Shown piece by piece: positions 16,890 through 25,832 of a stretch of DNA of 64,000 nucleotides (its first letter is position 1; the number at the start of each line of letters is the position of its first letter). The notes below the pieces were generated by a model. That model searched no databases, was not told the origin of the DNA, and saw only the letters and a list, made by a program, of their open reading frames with translations. The position numbers were made by a program, and so were the translations under genes. This DNA is from Pseudosulfitobacter sp. DSM 107133 (GTDB taxonomy: Bacteria; Pseudomonadota; Alphaproteobacteria; Rhodobacterales; Rhodobacteraceae). The stretch lies in NCBI RefSeq assembly GCF_022788695.1, contig NZ_CP085155.1, positions 186,001-250,000 of the forward strand. Reading direction: 5' to 3'.

Positions 16890-18523
16890 GCGACGGCCGG
16901 GGGCAGGGTAGAGACATCGGGCACCACCCAATGCTTGCCCGGCTGCGCGTCCAACAGCATTTTGGTATAGGGGTGCGACGGCGCGCCAAAGACCTGTTCG
17001 ACGGTGCCGCGTTCCACCACATCGCCCTGTTGCATGACGATCAGCGTGTCACAAACCTGGGCGGCGACGCGCAGGTCGTGGGTGATGAACAGGACGGTCA
17101 GCCCCATCCGGTCGCGGATTTCATTCAGCAATTTCAGCACCTCCTTTTGCACGGAGACATCCAAGGCCGAAACCGCCTCGTCCGCAATCAGGATTTTCGG
17201 CTCGACCATCAGGGCGCGTGCGATGCAGATCCGCTGGCGTTGACCGCCCGAGAACTGGTTGGGATAGCGGTTCAGCACCTCGGGATCGAGCCGCACGATC
17301 TTCATCAGCTCGCGGGCACGTTGCATGGCCTTCGCGCGGTTTTCGCCAAAGTTCACCGGCCCTTCGACCAGCTGGTCGCCAATGGTGCGGCGCGGGTTGA
17401 GCGAACCGTAGGGGTCCTGAAACACGATCTGGATGTGCTTGCGATAGGGGTGCAGGTCGTGGCGCGACATCAGGGCAATGTCCTTGCCCTCGACCGAGAC
17501 CACACCGCTTTCGGGGTCTTCCAGACGGATCAGGCATTTGACCAGCGTCGACTTGCCCGAGCCGCTTTCGCCCACGATGCCCAGGGTTTCGCCCTGATGG
17601 ACGGTAAAGTTGACGTCCTTGCAGGCGTGGACCGTCCGCGAGGGACGGAACATGCCGCCAGCGACGTGGTAGGTCTTGTTCAGGTTCGACACCTTCAGCA
17701 CTTCGCGGCTGGTGATCGGTTCGGGCACGTCGCGGGTGCGGCGCGGCACGGCGTCGATCAGCAGGCGGGTGTAGGGGTGTTGCGGACGGTTCAGGACCTC
17801 TTCGGCGGTGCCCTGTTCGACGATTTTGCCGTGCTGCATCACCACGACGCGGTCGGCAATTTCGGCCACCACGTCAAAGTCGTGGGTGACGAACATGATG
17901 CCCGCGTCATGCTTTTCGCGCAGTTCCTTGAACAGGTGCAAAATCTGTTGCTGCGTGGACAGGTCCAGCGCGGTTGTCGGCTCGTCCGCGATCAGCAGGG
18001 CCGGGTCCAGCGCAAGGGCCATCGCAATCACGATACGCTGGCGTTGACCGCCGGAAAGCTGGTGCGGGTAGGAGTTGTAGACGCGCGGCGGGTCGGGCAG
18101 GTGGACCTCTTCCAGCAGTCTGATCGTGCGGGCCTTGCGTTCGGACGCGCCCAGATCGGTGTGTTGCTGGAACATCTCCTCGATCTGGTCACCCACGGTA
18201 TAGCAGGGGTTCAGCGCCGACATCGGTTCCTGAAAGATCATCGCCATGCGACGCCCGCGCAAGGCGCTGTGCGCGCGCTTGGACAGCTTCAGCAGGTCGT
18301 GCCCGTCAAAGCGGATCTCCCCCTGCGAGGGTTTCAGCGCCTGTGGCAGCAGGCCCATGGTGGTGAAGGCGGTGATCGACTTGCCCGAGCCGCTTTCACC
18401 CACGATACAGACGATTTCCTTTGGCATCACTTGCAGCGACAGGTTTTCGACAGCATGGGCGCGGTCGGCGGCCTTGGGCAGGTCAACGGTCAGGTTGTTG
18501 ATGGACAGGATGGGATCGGTCAT
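16886..18523 (-). CDS. ABC importer ATPase, fused DppD-DppF (GsiA type)
   Basis: A 545-residue protein with two complete ATPase domains. The first has Walker [13 protein letters not shown], signature LSGGQRQRI and Walker [13 protein letters not shown]. The second has [22 protein letters not shown] and [12 protein letters not shown]. Each is followed by the oligopeptide/dipeptide-type C-terminal segment ([15 protein letters not shown]). A single fused ATPase is the arrangement of the glutathione importer GsiA. The ATG at 18523 shares one base with the stop of the permease gene; a long in-frame extension upstream reads through the permease in the wrong frame and is rejected. Confidence 0.92.
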   Translation of the reverse strand: MTDPILSINNLTVDLPKAADRAHAVENLSLQVMPKEIVCIVGESGSGKSITAFTTMGLLPQALKPSQGEIRFDGHDLLKLSKRAHSALRGRRMAMIFQEPMSALNPCYTVGDQIEEMFQQHTDLGASERKARTIRLLEEVHLPDPPRVYNSYPHQLSGGQRQRIVIAMALALDPALLIADEPTTALDLSTQQQILHLFKELREKHDAGIMFVTHDFDVVAEIADRVVVMQHGKIVEQGTAEEVLNRPQHPYTRLLIDAVPRRTRDVPEPITSREVLKVSNLNKTYHVAGGMFRPSRTVHACKDVNFTVHQGETLGIVGESGSGKSTLVKCLIRLEDPESGVVSVEGKDIALMSRHDLHPYRKHIQIVFQDPYGSLNPRRTIGDQLVEGPVNFGENRAKAMQRARELMKIVRLDPEVLNRYPNQFSGGQRQRICIARALMVEPKILIADEAVSALDVSVQKEVLKLLNEIRDRMGLTVLFITHDLRVAAQVCDTLIVMQQGDVVERGTVEQVFGAPSHPYTKMLLDAQPGKHWVVPDVSTLPPAVA

Positions 18524-19434
18524 CAGTTGCGCCCCTCTGGTGCGGTGACATCGCGCAGGCCGTCGCCCAGCATGTTGATGGCGAGGACAAGAAAGAACAG
18601 CGCGACGCCGGGAATGGTGATCAGCCAGGGTTCGAACAGCAGCATGTCCTTGCCTTCGGAAATCATCAGGCCCCAGGACGGGGTAGGCGGTTGTACGCCA
18701 AGGCCCAGGAAGGACAGCGCCGCCTCGAGGATGATGGCGTGGGCCATTTCCAGCGTGAAAATCACGATCAGGTGGTTCATCACGTTGGGCAGGATGTCCT
18801 TGACCAGAATGCGCGGCAGCGAGGCGCCCAGCACTTCGGCGGCGGCGACATATTCCTGTTTGCGCACCTGCATTGTGGCCGAGCGCAGCACCACGGCAAA
18901 GCGGTCCCACAGCAGCAGACCCAGAACCGAAACGACAACGACCAGCGAGCCGCCGAACAGCGCCACAACGGCCAGCGCCACCAGTACGACGGGCATGGCC
19001 AGACGCACGTTGATCAGGAAGGTCACGATCATGTCGACGCGGCCACCGAAATAGCCCGCCAGAATGCCCAGCGTCGACCCGATGATGCACGAGATCACAG
19101 CGGCCATGATGCCGATCATCAGCGAGATGCGCGCGCCATATGCCAGCCGCGCCCAGAAGTCGCGGCCCAGCCCGTCGGTGCCCAGCCAGTGTTCGGATGT
19201 GCCGCCCAGAAACACCGGGGGTTTCATGCGCGCCATAAGGCTTTGCTGGTAGGGGTCGAACTGGGTCAGCAGCGGGGCAAAGATTGCGATGCCCACGACG
19301 ATCAGCATGACGACGGCACCGAACATCAGACCCTTGTGGCGCAGCGCGCGTTTGCGCATGGCCTGAGCGGGTGTCAGCGGTTTGTCGCGGGGGGCCTGCA
19401 CGGGCAGGTCGGCGGATGTGGTTGTATCGGTCAT
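18523..19434 (-). CDS. ABC importer permease, DppC/GsiD type
   Basis: A 303-residue inner-membrane permease with about six hydrophobic segments. It has an N-terminal OppC-type segment (MRKRALRHKGLMFGAVVMLI) and the EAA loop EVLGASLPRILVKDILPN that contacts the ATPase. It partners the DppB-type gene 8 bases upstream to form the channel for a peptide-like substrate. Confidence 0.92.
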   Translation of the reverse strand: MTDTTTSADLPVQAPRDKPLTPAQAMRKRALRHKGLMFGAVVMLIVVGIAIFAPLLTQFDPYQQSLMARMKPPVFLGGTSEHWLGTDGLGRDFWARLAYGARISLMIGIMAAVISCIIGSTLGILAGYFGGRVDMIVTFLINVRLAMPVVLVALAVVALFGGSLVVVVSVLGLLLWDRFAVVLRSATMQVRKQEYVAAAEVLGASLPRILVKDILPNVMNHLIVIFTLEMAHAIILEAALSFLGLGVQPPTPSWGLMISEGKDMLLFEPWLITIPGVALFFLVLAINMLGDGLRDVTAPEGRN

Positions 19435-19442
19435 GTCTATCC

Positions 19443-20360
19443 TCAGCCCACGCGCAGCCGTGGGTCCAGCCAGGCGTTCAGAACGTCAGCCAGGAAGGTG
19501 AACAGAATATAGAAGGTGGAAAAGATCAGGATCAGCGCCTGCATCGTCGGCAGGTCGTTCCGCGCGATGGATTCCCATGCCAGATAGCCGGCCCCATGCA
19601 GCGCAAAGACGGTTTCGACGACGATCGAGCCGCCCAGCATAAAGCCCATCTGCACCGCGGCCAGGCTGACCACGGGAATGATCGCGTTGCGCAGGGCGTG
19701 TTTGAACATCACCTTGCGGGTGCGCAGCCCCTTGGCGCGCGCGGTGCGGATATAGTCGGACGACAGCACTTCCATCATCCCTGCCCGCGTCAGACGCATG
19801 ATGGCAGGGGTGGCGTAATAGCCCAGCACGACCGTGGGCAGCACGAAATGCGCCCATGTTTCATTGCCCGACGCGGGCAGCAGCCGCAGCTTGATCGAAA
19901 AGATCACGATCAGGATCAGACCGAACCAGAACGACGGGATGGCCTGGCCGACCACCGACAGAAACAGCGCAAAGCGGTCGATCAGCGAATTGGGATTGGC
20001 CGCCGCGGCAACCCCCAGCGGAATCGCCACCGCCAGCGCCAGTGTGATGGCGAACAGGCCCAGCTTCATGGTGACGGTCAGCCGGTCGGCAATCAGCTCG
20101 GTCACGGGAATGTCGAAATACCATGAATCGCCCAGATCACCGGTGACCGCCGAGCCCAGCCAGTCGCCGTATTGTACGATCATCGGCCGGTCAAAGCCGT
20201 AGCGTTCGTTGACCAGCGCGATATCTTCCGAGCTGGCGTTTTCGCCGGCAATGGCCACAGCCGGATCGCCCGCCATGAACAACAGGCTGAAACTGATGAA
20301 TGAAACGGTCAGGGCCACCAGCAAGGCAAGGCCAAGACGTTTAAGTATGAAGACGGCCAT
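19443..20360 (-). CDS. ABC importer permease, DppB/GsiC type
   Basis: A 305-residue inner-membrane protein with about six hydrophobic segments and the classic DppB start MAVFILKRLGLALLVALTVS. The EAA loop RTARAKGLRTRKVMFKHALRN lies at about residues 207-227. It is the first permease of the operon, 69 bases after the binding-protein gene and downstream of a stem-loop. Confidence 0.92.
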   Translation of the reverse strand: MAVFILKRLGLALLVALTVSFISFSLLFMAGDPAVAIAGENASSEDIALVNERYGFDRPMIVQYGDWLGSAVTGDLGDSWYFDIPVTELIADRLTVTMKLGLFAITLALAVAIPLGVAAAANPNSLIDRFALFLSVVGQAIPSFWFGLILIVIFSIKLRLLPASGNETWAHFVLPTVVLGYYATPAIMRLTRAGMMEVLSSDYIRTARAKGLRTRKVMFKHALRNAIIPVVSLAAVQMGFMLGGSIVVETVFALHGAGYLAWESIARNDLPTMQALILIFSTFYILFTFLADVLNAWLDPRLRVG

Positions 20361-20391
20361 TGTGCGTCACCTTCCGGGCAAAGAAACAGGC

Positions 20392-20423
20392 ACGGGCCGC
20401 GCAACATAGGCTGCGCGGCCCGT
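20392..20423 (-). terminator. intra-operon stem-loop after the binding-protein gene
   Basis: A perfect 12-bp stem (ACGGGCCGCGCA with TGCGCGGCCCGT) and 8-base loop lie directly after the binding-protein stop. Structures here commonly keep the binding-protein mRNA more abundant than the permease part by partial termination or 3'-end protection. Confidence 0.65.
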
Positions 20424-20429
20424 CAAAGG

Positions 20430-21944
20430 TTACTTCCAGGCGAAGTCTGCCAGACGGATGACTTCATCATCCGTGGGCGTAAAGTCGACTTCTTTGCTGA
20501 GCACATAGTTCACGTTGTATGTCCACAGCGGCACCCAGTACGCTTGATCCGCGATTTTGGCATGTGCCATGGAATACAGTGCCTGGCGTTCGGCGCGGTC
20601 GGTGATCGAACCGGCCTTTTTCACCCAGTCCATGATTTCGGGGTCATGTGCATCGTCCAGCGGGCCGCCGGTAAAGAATTCACCCGTGATGGCCGACACG
20701 TCGGGCAGCGAATAGGACCCCCAGGTCTGGAACGAAATTGCGACTTCTTTCTTCTCGCGCTTTTCGCGCAGGGCGGCGTATTTGAGATAGTTGAAGTTGG
20801 TCGTGATGCCGACCTCGTTCAGGAACCCCATCAGCGCTTCGGCATAGGGCCGGTCACGATAGGCGTAGAAGTCGATTTCGAAACCGTCGGGATAGCCGGC
20901 CTCGGCCAGCAACGCCCTGGCTTTTTCGGGGTCGTAGTCATAGGTTGTCACGCTGAGGTCACAGCCGAACTGGATCGGGGCGCAGCCTGCGTTCACCACC
21001 TGCGAAGATCCTTTGACCAGCGCGTCGACAATCGCCTGACGGTCGATGGCGTGATAGATCGCCTGACGCACCTTTTGCTTGGTCATCGGCCCGTCGGGAT
21101 CAGCCGCACCTGCCGCATCCATGGTGATATAGCCCACGCGGATCGCCTGGGCATTGACCACGTCGAAACGGTTATCCATTTGCGCCAGTTTCTCGGCCTG
21201 ATCGGCGGGCACGTTCCACAGGAAATCCAGACCGCCGTTGAACAGTTCGGCCACCTGAGTGTTCATATCGGGGATGGTTTTGATCTCGATCTTGCCAACC
21301 TTCGCCTTGCCTTTTGGGCTGTCGTAATAATCGGGATTGGCGCTAAGTTCGTAGCGTTTGCCCGGCTCGACCTTGTCGACCTTGAAGGGGCCGGTGCCAA
21401 TTGGCTTGGTAGCCATGCCGCTGGGGCCGACCTCGGCGTAATATTCGTTGGGATACATGACGACGACGCTGGCCAGATAATCCTCGGCCGGCGGGAAAGG
21501 CGCGTTCAGGTTGACGCGCACGGTATAGTCGTCGACCTTTTCGGCGCCTTTCATCCAGCTGACGTTGGTCATGACCTTGACGCCGTTGTCGGGGTTCACA
21601 ACGTAGTTGATGGTATAGACGACATCGTCGGCGTTGAACGCCTCGCCGTTGTGAAATTTCACACCTTCGCGCAGTTTGAATTCAACCGTGACATCGTCGA
21701 TCCATGTCCATTCGGTCGCCAGATTGCCTTTCATCTCGCCTGAAACGGGATCGCGATACAGCAAGCCGTCCCAGACGCCACGCGTGAACAGGATGCCTTC
21801 GCGGGCAGAGTTGTAATAGTTGTCGACCGATTCCAGTTCTTTGGTCACGGCCATATGCAGGATGTCGTCTGCCTTGTTGGCAAAGGCAGGTGCGGCAACG
21901 GCCAAAGTCAGGGCGGTGCCGGTCATCAATGTTCTAAATGTCAT
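20430..21944 (-). CDS. periplasmic solute-binding protein, family 5 (dipeptide/glutathione type)
   Basis: A 504-residue SBP_bac_5 protein with a clear signal peptide MTFRTLMTGTALTLAVAAPAFA cleaved after AFA. The family segments LREGVKFHNGEAFNADDVVYT (about 93-113) and DPEKARALLAEAGYPDGFEI are present. It delivers a peptide-like ligand to the DppBC channel. It is the first gene of the ten-gene operon, with the palindrome TTGTATACAA 48 bp before its start, so it is likely controlled by the GntR regulator encoded just upstream. Confidence 0.92.
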   Translation of the reverse strand: MTFRTLMTGTALTLAVAAPAFANKADDILHMAVTKELESVDNYYNSAREGILFTRGVWDGLLYRDPVSGEMKGNLATEWTWIDDVTVEFKLREGVKFHNGEAFNADDVVYTINYVVNPDNGVKVMTNVSWMKGAEKVDDYTVRVNLNAPFPPAEDYLASVVVMYPNEYYAEVGPSGMATKPIGTGPFKVDKVEPGKRYELSANPDYYDSPKGKAKVGKIEIKTIPDMNTQVAELFNGGLDFLWNVPADQAEKLAQMDNRFDVVNAQAIRVGYITMDAAGAADPDGPMTKQKVRQAIYHAIDRQAIVDALVKGSSQVVNAGCAPIQFGCDLSVTTYDYDPEKARALLAEAGYPDGFEIDFYAYRDRPYAEALMGFLNEVGITTNFNYLKYAALREKREKKEVAISFQTWGSYSLPDVSAITGEFFTGGPLDDAHDPEIMDWVKKAGSITDRAERQALYSMAHAKIADQAYWVPLWTYNVNYVLSKEVDFTPTDDEVIRLADFAWK

Positions 21945-21992
21945 CTTGTCCTCGCGGTTGGAGTGAGTGTTTTGTGTTTTTTATTCTTCTTT

Positions 21993-22002
21993 TTGTATAC
22001 AA
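21993..22002. promoter_or_regulatory. GntR operator at the importer promoter
   Basis: Perfect palindrome TTGTATACAA, identical to that at 22909-22918 before matA. TTGTA-TACAA is the kind of site bound by FCD-type GntR proteins and resembles, from memory, the MatR operator described in Rhizobium. It lies 48 bp before the binding-protein start. Confidence 0.7.
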
Positions 22003-22203
22003 CATCGGCAACTTGTAATTGGTCAAGTGAATATTGAATCTTTTTTCTCTCGGGGCGCGCTTGACCAGCCGCGCTGTGTTTTTGTGCATTGGGGCGGATT
22101 TCAGGTGCCGCGTTGCGGCAAAGACCTGTGCGAGAAACCTGTTCTTACCCGCTGCCAGCGGGGGCGTTCACGCGCAGATTGTCGGGATTCTTGTGACAGG
22201 CGA

Positions 22204-22860
22204 TCAGGATGCGGCGGTTTTGAGACTTGCCATCAGGCTGTGGAACCGCTCGCCCTGAACGGCAACATGGCTGCGCAACGCATCGGCCGCCGCATCGGAA
22301 TCGCCCGACATCAGCGCCGAAACGATTGCCTCGTGTTCGGTCAGCGACTGTGCCATGCGCCCGCGATAGCGCAGCTGCTGTCGCCGGAAGGGACGCAGGC
22401 GTTTTTGCAGCTTCAGGCTTTCCTGCTCCAGAAAACTGTTGCCCGATTCGCGGTAGATCGTGGCGTGGAACCGCTCGTTTTCGGTGTAATACAGGTCTGC
22501 GTCCTGCGCGTCCGCGGCGACCCGGCAGCGTGCATTGGCCAGGCGCAGTTCGTCAAAGGCTGCATCCGAGATACGCCGTGCGGCCAGTCGGGCACAGACG
22601 GCTTCCAGCTCGGCCATGACCTCGAACATCTCAAGCAGCTCCAGCGGTCCGGGCTGGCGCACAAAGGCACCGCGTCGCGGGATCAACGTGACCAGGCCCG
22701 AGCTTTCCAGACGTTGCAGCGCTTCGCGCAGCGGGGTGCGCGAGACGCCGAACTGATCGGCCAGCCGCACCTCGTCCAGCCTGTCACCGTCGGCAAAGTT
22801 GCCGTTGAAAATCATATGCTCCAGTGAGCTTGCGATGTTTACCGCACTGCGTTGTTCCAT
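22204..22860 (-). CDS. matR: GntR-family regulator, FCD type (MatR-like)
   Basis: A 218-residue regulator. The winged helix (about 5-70) contains LADQFGVSRTPLREALQRLE, the standard GntR recognition helix, then SSGLVTLIPRRGAFV. The C-terminal helical FCD domain carries the metal/ligand histidines (NERFHATIY, TEHEAIV, RSHVAVQGE). It is divergent from matAB, as MatR is in malonate operons, and upstream of the importer operon on the same strand. Identical palindromes at both promoters argue that it controls both; the effector is probably malonate or a derived compound. Confidence 0.8.
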   Translation of the reverse strand: MEQRSAVNIASSLEHMIFNGNFADGDRLDEVRLADQFGVSRTPLREALQRLESSGLVTLIPRRGAFVRQPGPLELLEMFEVMAELEAVCARLAARRISDAAFDELRLANARCRVAADAQDADLYYTENERFHATIYRESGNSFLEQESLKLQKRLRPFRRQQLRYRGRMAQSLTEHEAIVSALMSGDSDAAADALRSHVAVQGERFHSLMASLKTAAS

Positions 22861-22908
22861 GGTTCAAAACGCTAGACCGTCGATTTGAGGGAAGCAATAA
22901 TTATTATC

Positions 22909-22918
22909 TTGTATACAA
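22909..22918. promoter_or_regulatory. GntR operator in the matR-matA gap
   Basis: Perfect palindrome TTGTATACAA within TATCTTGTATACAAAA, 48 bp before the matR start and 111 bp before matA, so it can serve both divergent promoters. Confidence 0.72.
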
Positions 22919-23029
22919 AAATATTGACCTAAAAAACAGGATGGGCCTATGATTGAGGCAGCACCGGCGTCTGCGCGCCGCAATGCGACCCTGTTTGGGG
23001 CGTGTTTTTACGCGACGAGGATTTGAACA

Positions 23030-24283
23030 ATGACCATTCTTGCCGATTTGCTTTCCACCATGTTCGAGCGGCGCTACCGGAACATCGGTCAGGGGCGGAC
23101 ATCGTCGCGCCCGATCGAAAGTCTGATGGACGATTTGCTGGGCAGTGCGGGGGAAACCTCGGAACAGGCATTGGCACAGGACATTCTGGGACAGTACGCC
23201 AGTCTGGATGACAGCGGAAAGCTGGGATTCCTGCGTCACCTTGCGCGGGACATGAACATTGACCCCGAAGCCGTGCGTTCGGCGTTGGACGCTTATGAAC
23301 AGGCGCCGTCCAAGCTGACTTATCGCGCCTTTATGGGCGCGGCGGAACCACGGCGGCAGGAACTGGTGCGCCGGTTGAACCGGGTGCCGGGGGCGACCGG
23401 TGCGCTGGTGCGGATGCGTGCCGACCTGTTGCGCCTGGCGGGGGATGACCCGGAACTGGCCGCGCTTGATCTGGATTTCAGGCATTTGTTCATGTCGTGG
23501 TTCAACCGCGGATTTCTGGTGCTGCGCCCGATCAACTGGGAAAGCCCCGCACATATTCTGGAAAAGATCATTGCCTATGAAGCGGTGCACGCCATTCACA
23601 GCTGGGACGACCTGCGCCGCCGCCTGCAACCGCAAGACCGTCGCTGCTTTGCCTTTTTCCATCCGGCCATGCCTGACGAGCCGTTGATTTTTGTCGAAGT
23701 GGCGCTGACCAAGGGCATTCCCGGTTCGGTTCAGGCACTGCTGGCCGAAGACCGCGCCGCATTGGACCCCGAAGCCTGCGACACCGCCGTATTCTATTCT
23801 ATTTCGAACTGTCAGGCAGGGCTGGCCAGCATTTCGTTCGGCAATTCACTGATCAAACAAGTGGCGGCGGATCTGTCGTCAGAGTTGCAGCGGGTGAAAA
23901 CCTTTGTCACCCTGTCCCCGATCCCCTTGCTGACAAAATGGGCCGATCAAGAAGGCATTGAGATGCCTGACGATCCCGAAGCCCGCCGCGCCCTTGCCGC
24001 GTATTACCTGCTAAAGGCAAAGGGGCACGGCGATGCGCCTTTTGATCCGGTGGCCCGCTTCCATCTGGGCAATGGCGCGCTGGTACATGCGGTGCATGCC
24101 GATGCCGATGCCTCGGACAACGGTGCGGCACAATCGGGCGGTGTGATGGTAAATTATCTTTATGATCTTGCCCAAGTTGCGGTAAACCACGAAAACTTTG
24201 CGGCCAAACGCAAGATCGTCGCCAGTTCCGAGGTGACCTCGCTGGCCAAAACATTCGCCAACGCGACCAGCGCGGAAAGGTAA
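23030..24283 (+). CDS. matA: malonyl-CoA decarboxylase
   Basis: A 417-residue MLYCD-family enzyme that decarboxylates malonyl-CoA to acetyl-CoA. The N-terminal helical domain (to about 170) and the acetyltransferase-like C-terminal domain are both recognisable, with RFHLGNGALVHAVHADAD carrying the catalytic histidine region and NYLYDLAQVAVNHE near the end. There is no targeting peptide, as expected in bacteria. The ATG at 23030 follows GAGGA. It is 4 bases upstream of matB, and together they turn free malonate into acetyl-CoA. Confidence 0.9.
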   Translation: MTILADLLSTMFERRYRNIGQGRTSSRPIESLMDDLLGSAGETSEQALAQDILGQYASLDDSGKLGFLRHLARDMNIDPEAVRSALDAYEQAPSKLTYRAFMGAAEPRRQELVRRLNRVPGATGALVRMRADLLRLAGDDPELAALDLDFRHLFMSWFNRGFLVLRPINWESPAHILEKIIAYEAVHAIHSWDDLRRRLQPQDRRCFAFFHPAMPDEPLIFVEVALTKGIPGSVQALLAEDRAALDPEACDTAVFYSISNCQAGLASISFGNSLIKQVAADLSSELQRVKTFVTLSPIPLLTKWADQEGIEMPDDPEARRALAAYYLLKAKGHGDAPFDPVARFHLGNGALVHAVHADADASDNGAAQSGGVMVNYLYDLAQVAVNHENFAAKRKIVASSEVTSLAKTFANATSAER

Positions 24284-24287
24284 CCCT

Positions 24288-25805
24288 ATGGCCAACCCCC
24301 TTTATGATAACCTGTTTGGCAAACACGCCGGGCGCGATGCGCCGTTTCTGCATCTGGTCGATGGCACGGTTATTTCCTATCGCGATTTTCTGGCGCAAAC
24401 CGCGCAGCTGGCGCATGTGCTGACGGGGCTGGGCCTGTCGCCGGGGGAGCGGGTTGCGGTGCAGGTGCACAAATCTCCGCAGGCGCTGGCGCTGTGTGCT
24501 GCCTGTGCGCAGGCCGGTCTGGTGTTCTTGCCGCTGAACACGGCCTATACCACCGACGAGCTGACCTATTTCATTGAAAACAGCGGCGCGGCACTGGTGG
24601 TTTGCGACGCGGGCAAAACCGCATCGCTGACGCCTGTGGCCGCAGGGCTGGGTGCCAAGGTTGAAACGCTGAACGCTGATGGCGGCGGATCGCTGACGGA
24701 CAAGGCGGCGGCTGCGCCCGACAGCTTTGACACCGTGGCGCGCAATGCCGACGATCTGGCGGCGTTTCTGTATACCTCGGGAACCACGGGCCGTTCGAAA
24801 GGGGCGATGCTGACCCAGAGCAACCTGTTGTCAAATGCGCAGACGCTGGCGCAGGAATGGCAGTTCAGCGCGGATGACGTTCTGTTACATGCGTTGCCGA
24901 TTTTCCACACGCACGGGCTGTTTGTGGCCACCAATGTGACGCTGGTCGCGGGTGGCAGCATGATCTTCATGCCCGGTTTCGATCTGGACGAGATCCTGGC
25001 CCAGATGCCCCGCGCCACGTCGATGATGGGCGTTCCTACCTTTTACACCCGCCTGCTGGATGATGCGCGCTTTACCAAAGAGGCGGCCGCGCACATGCGT
25101 TTGTTCATTTCGGGGTCGGCGCCGCTGCTGGCGGAGACCCATGTGCAGTTTGAAACCCGCACCGGTCAGCGCATTCTGGAACGCTATGGCATGACAGAGA
25201 CCAATATGAACACCTCGAACCCATACGCGGGCGAACGCCGCGCGGGCACCGTGGGCTTTCCCTTGCCGGGGGTCGAACTGAAGATCACCAACCCCGAAAC
25301 CGGCGAGACCTTGCCACAGGGCGAGGTCGGCGTGATTGAAGTGCGCGGGCCGAATGTGTTCAAGGGCTATTGGCAGATGCCCGAAAAAACTGCGGATGAA
25401 TTGCGTGCCGACGGTTTTTTCATCACCGGCGATCTGGGAGTGATCGACGAGGCGGGCTATGTCAGCATTGTTGGCCGGGGCAAGGACCTGATTATTTCGG
25501 GCGGTTACAATATCTATCCCAAAGAGGTCGAACTGGTGCTGGACGAACAAGGCGGCGTGCTGGAAAGCGCTGTGATCGGCGTGCCGCATCCTGATTTTGG
25601 TGAAACGGTTGTGGGCGTTCTGGTGGCGCAGCCGGGCCAGTCGCCGGACACAGATGCGATTATGGAGGCCGTCAAGGGACCGCTGGCACGGTTCAAACAC
25701 CCACGCCGGCTGGTCGTGGTGGACAGCCTGCCGCGCAACACCATGGGCAAGGTGCAAAAGAACCTGCTGCGCGACGCCTATAAGGACATGTTCATGCTTG
25801 CGTAG
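24288..25805 (+). CDS. matB: malonyl-CoA synthetase
   Basis: A 505-residue acyl-activating enzyme. The AMP-binding P-loop is LYTSGTTGRSKGA (about 160-172), GYNIYPKEVE is the hinge region and NTMGKVQK near the C-terminus carries the adenylation lysine. MatB joins malonate to CoA with ATP. The close pairing with matA and divergent GntR gene is the standard malonate-use unit. The end lies 27 bases from the convergent stop of the first polysaccharide gene. Confidence 0.92.
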   Translation: MANPLYDNLFGKHAGRDAPFLHLVDGTVISYRDFLAQTAQLAHVLTGLGLSPGERVAVQVHKSPQALALCAACAQAGLVFLPLNTAYTTDELTYFIENSGAALVVCDAGKTASLTPVAAGLGAKVETLNADGGGSLTDKAAAAPDSFDTVARNADDLAAFLYTSGTTGRSKGAMLTQSNLLSNAQTLAQEWQFSADDVLLHALPIFHTHGLFVATNVTLVAGGSMIFMPGFDLDEILAQMPRATSMMGVPTFYTRLLDDARFTKEAAAHMRLFISGSAPLLAETHVQFETRTGQRILERYGMTETNMNTSNPYAGERRAGTVGFPLPGVELKITNPETGETLPQGEVGVIEVRGPNVFKGYWQMPEKTADELRADGFFITGDLGVIDEAGYVSIVGRGKDLIISGGYNIYPKEVELVLDEQGGVLESAVIGVPHPDFGETVVGVLVAQPGQSPDTDAIMEAVKGPLARFKHPRRLVVVDSLPRNTMGKVQKNLLRDAYKDMFMLA

Positions 25806-25832
25806 GGGCGTGGACCGAAATCGCCTGCCAGC

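Noticed and set aside
13899..16970. A 1023-codon open frame on the plus strand
   Set aside because: It lies antisense to dsdA, the M20 gene and ggt, is arginine/glycine/histidine-rich and has no family pattern. GC-rich codon bias keeps the antisense frame open.
16931..19054. A 707-codon open frame on the plus strand
   Set aside because: Exactly antisense to the ABC ATPase and permease genes, whose motifs are unambiguous.
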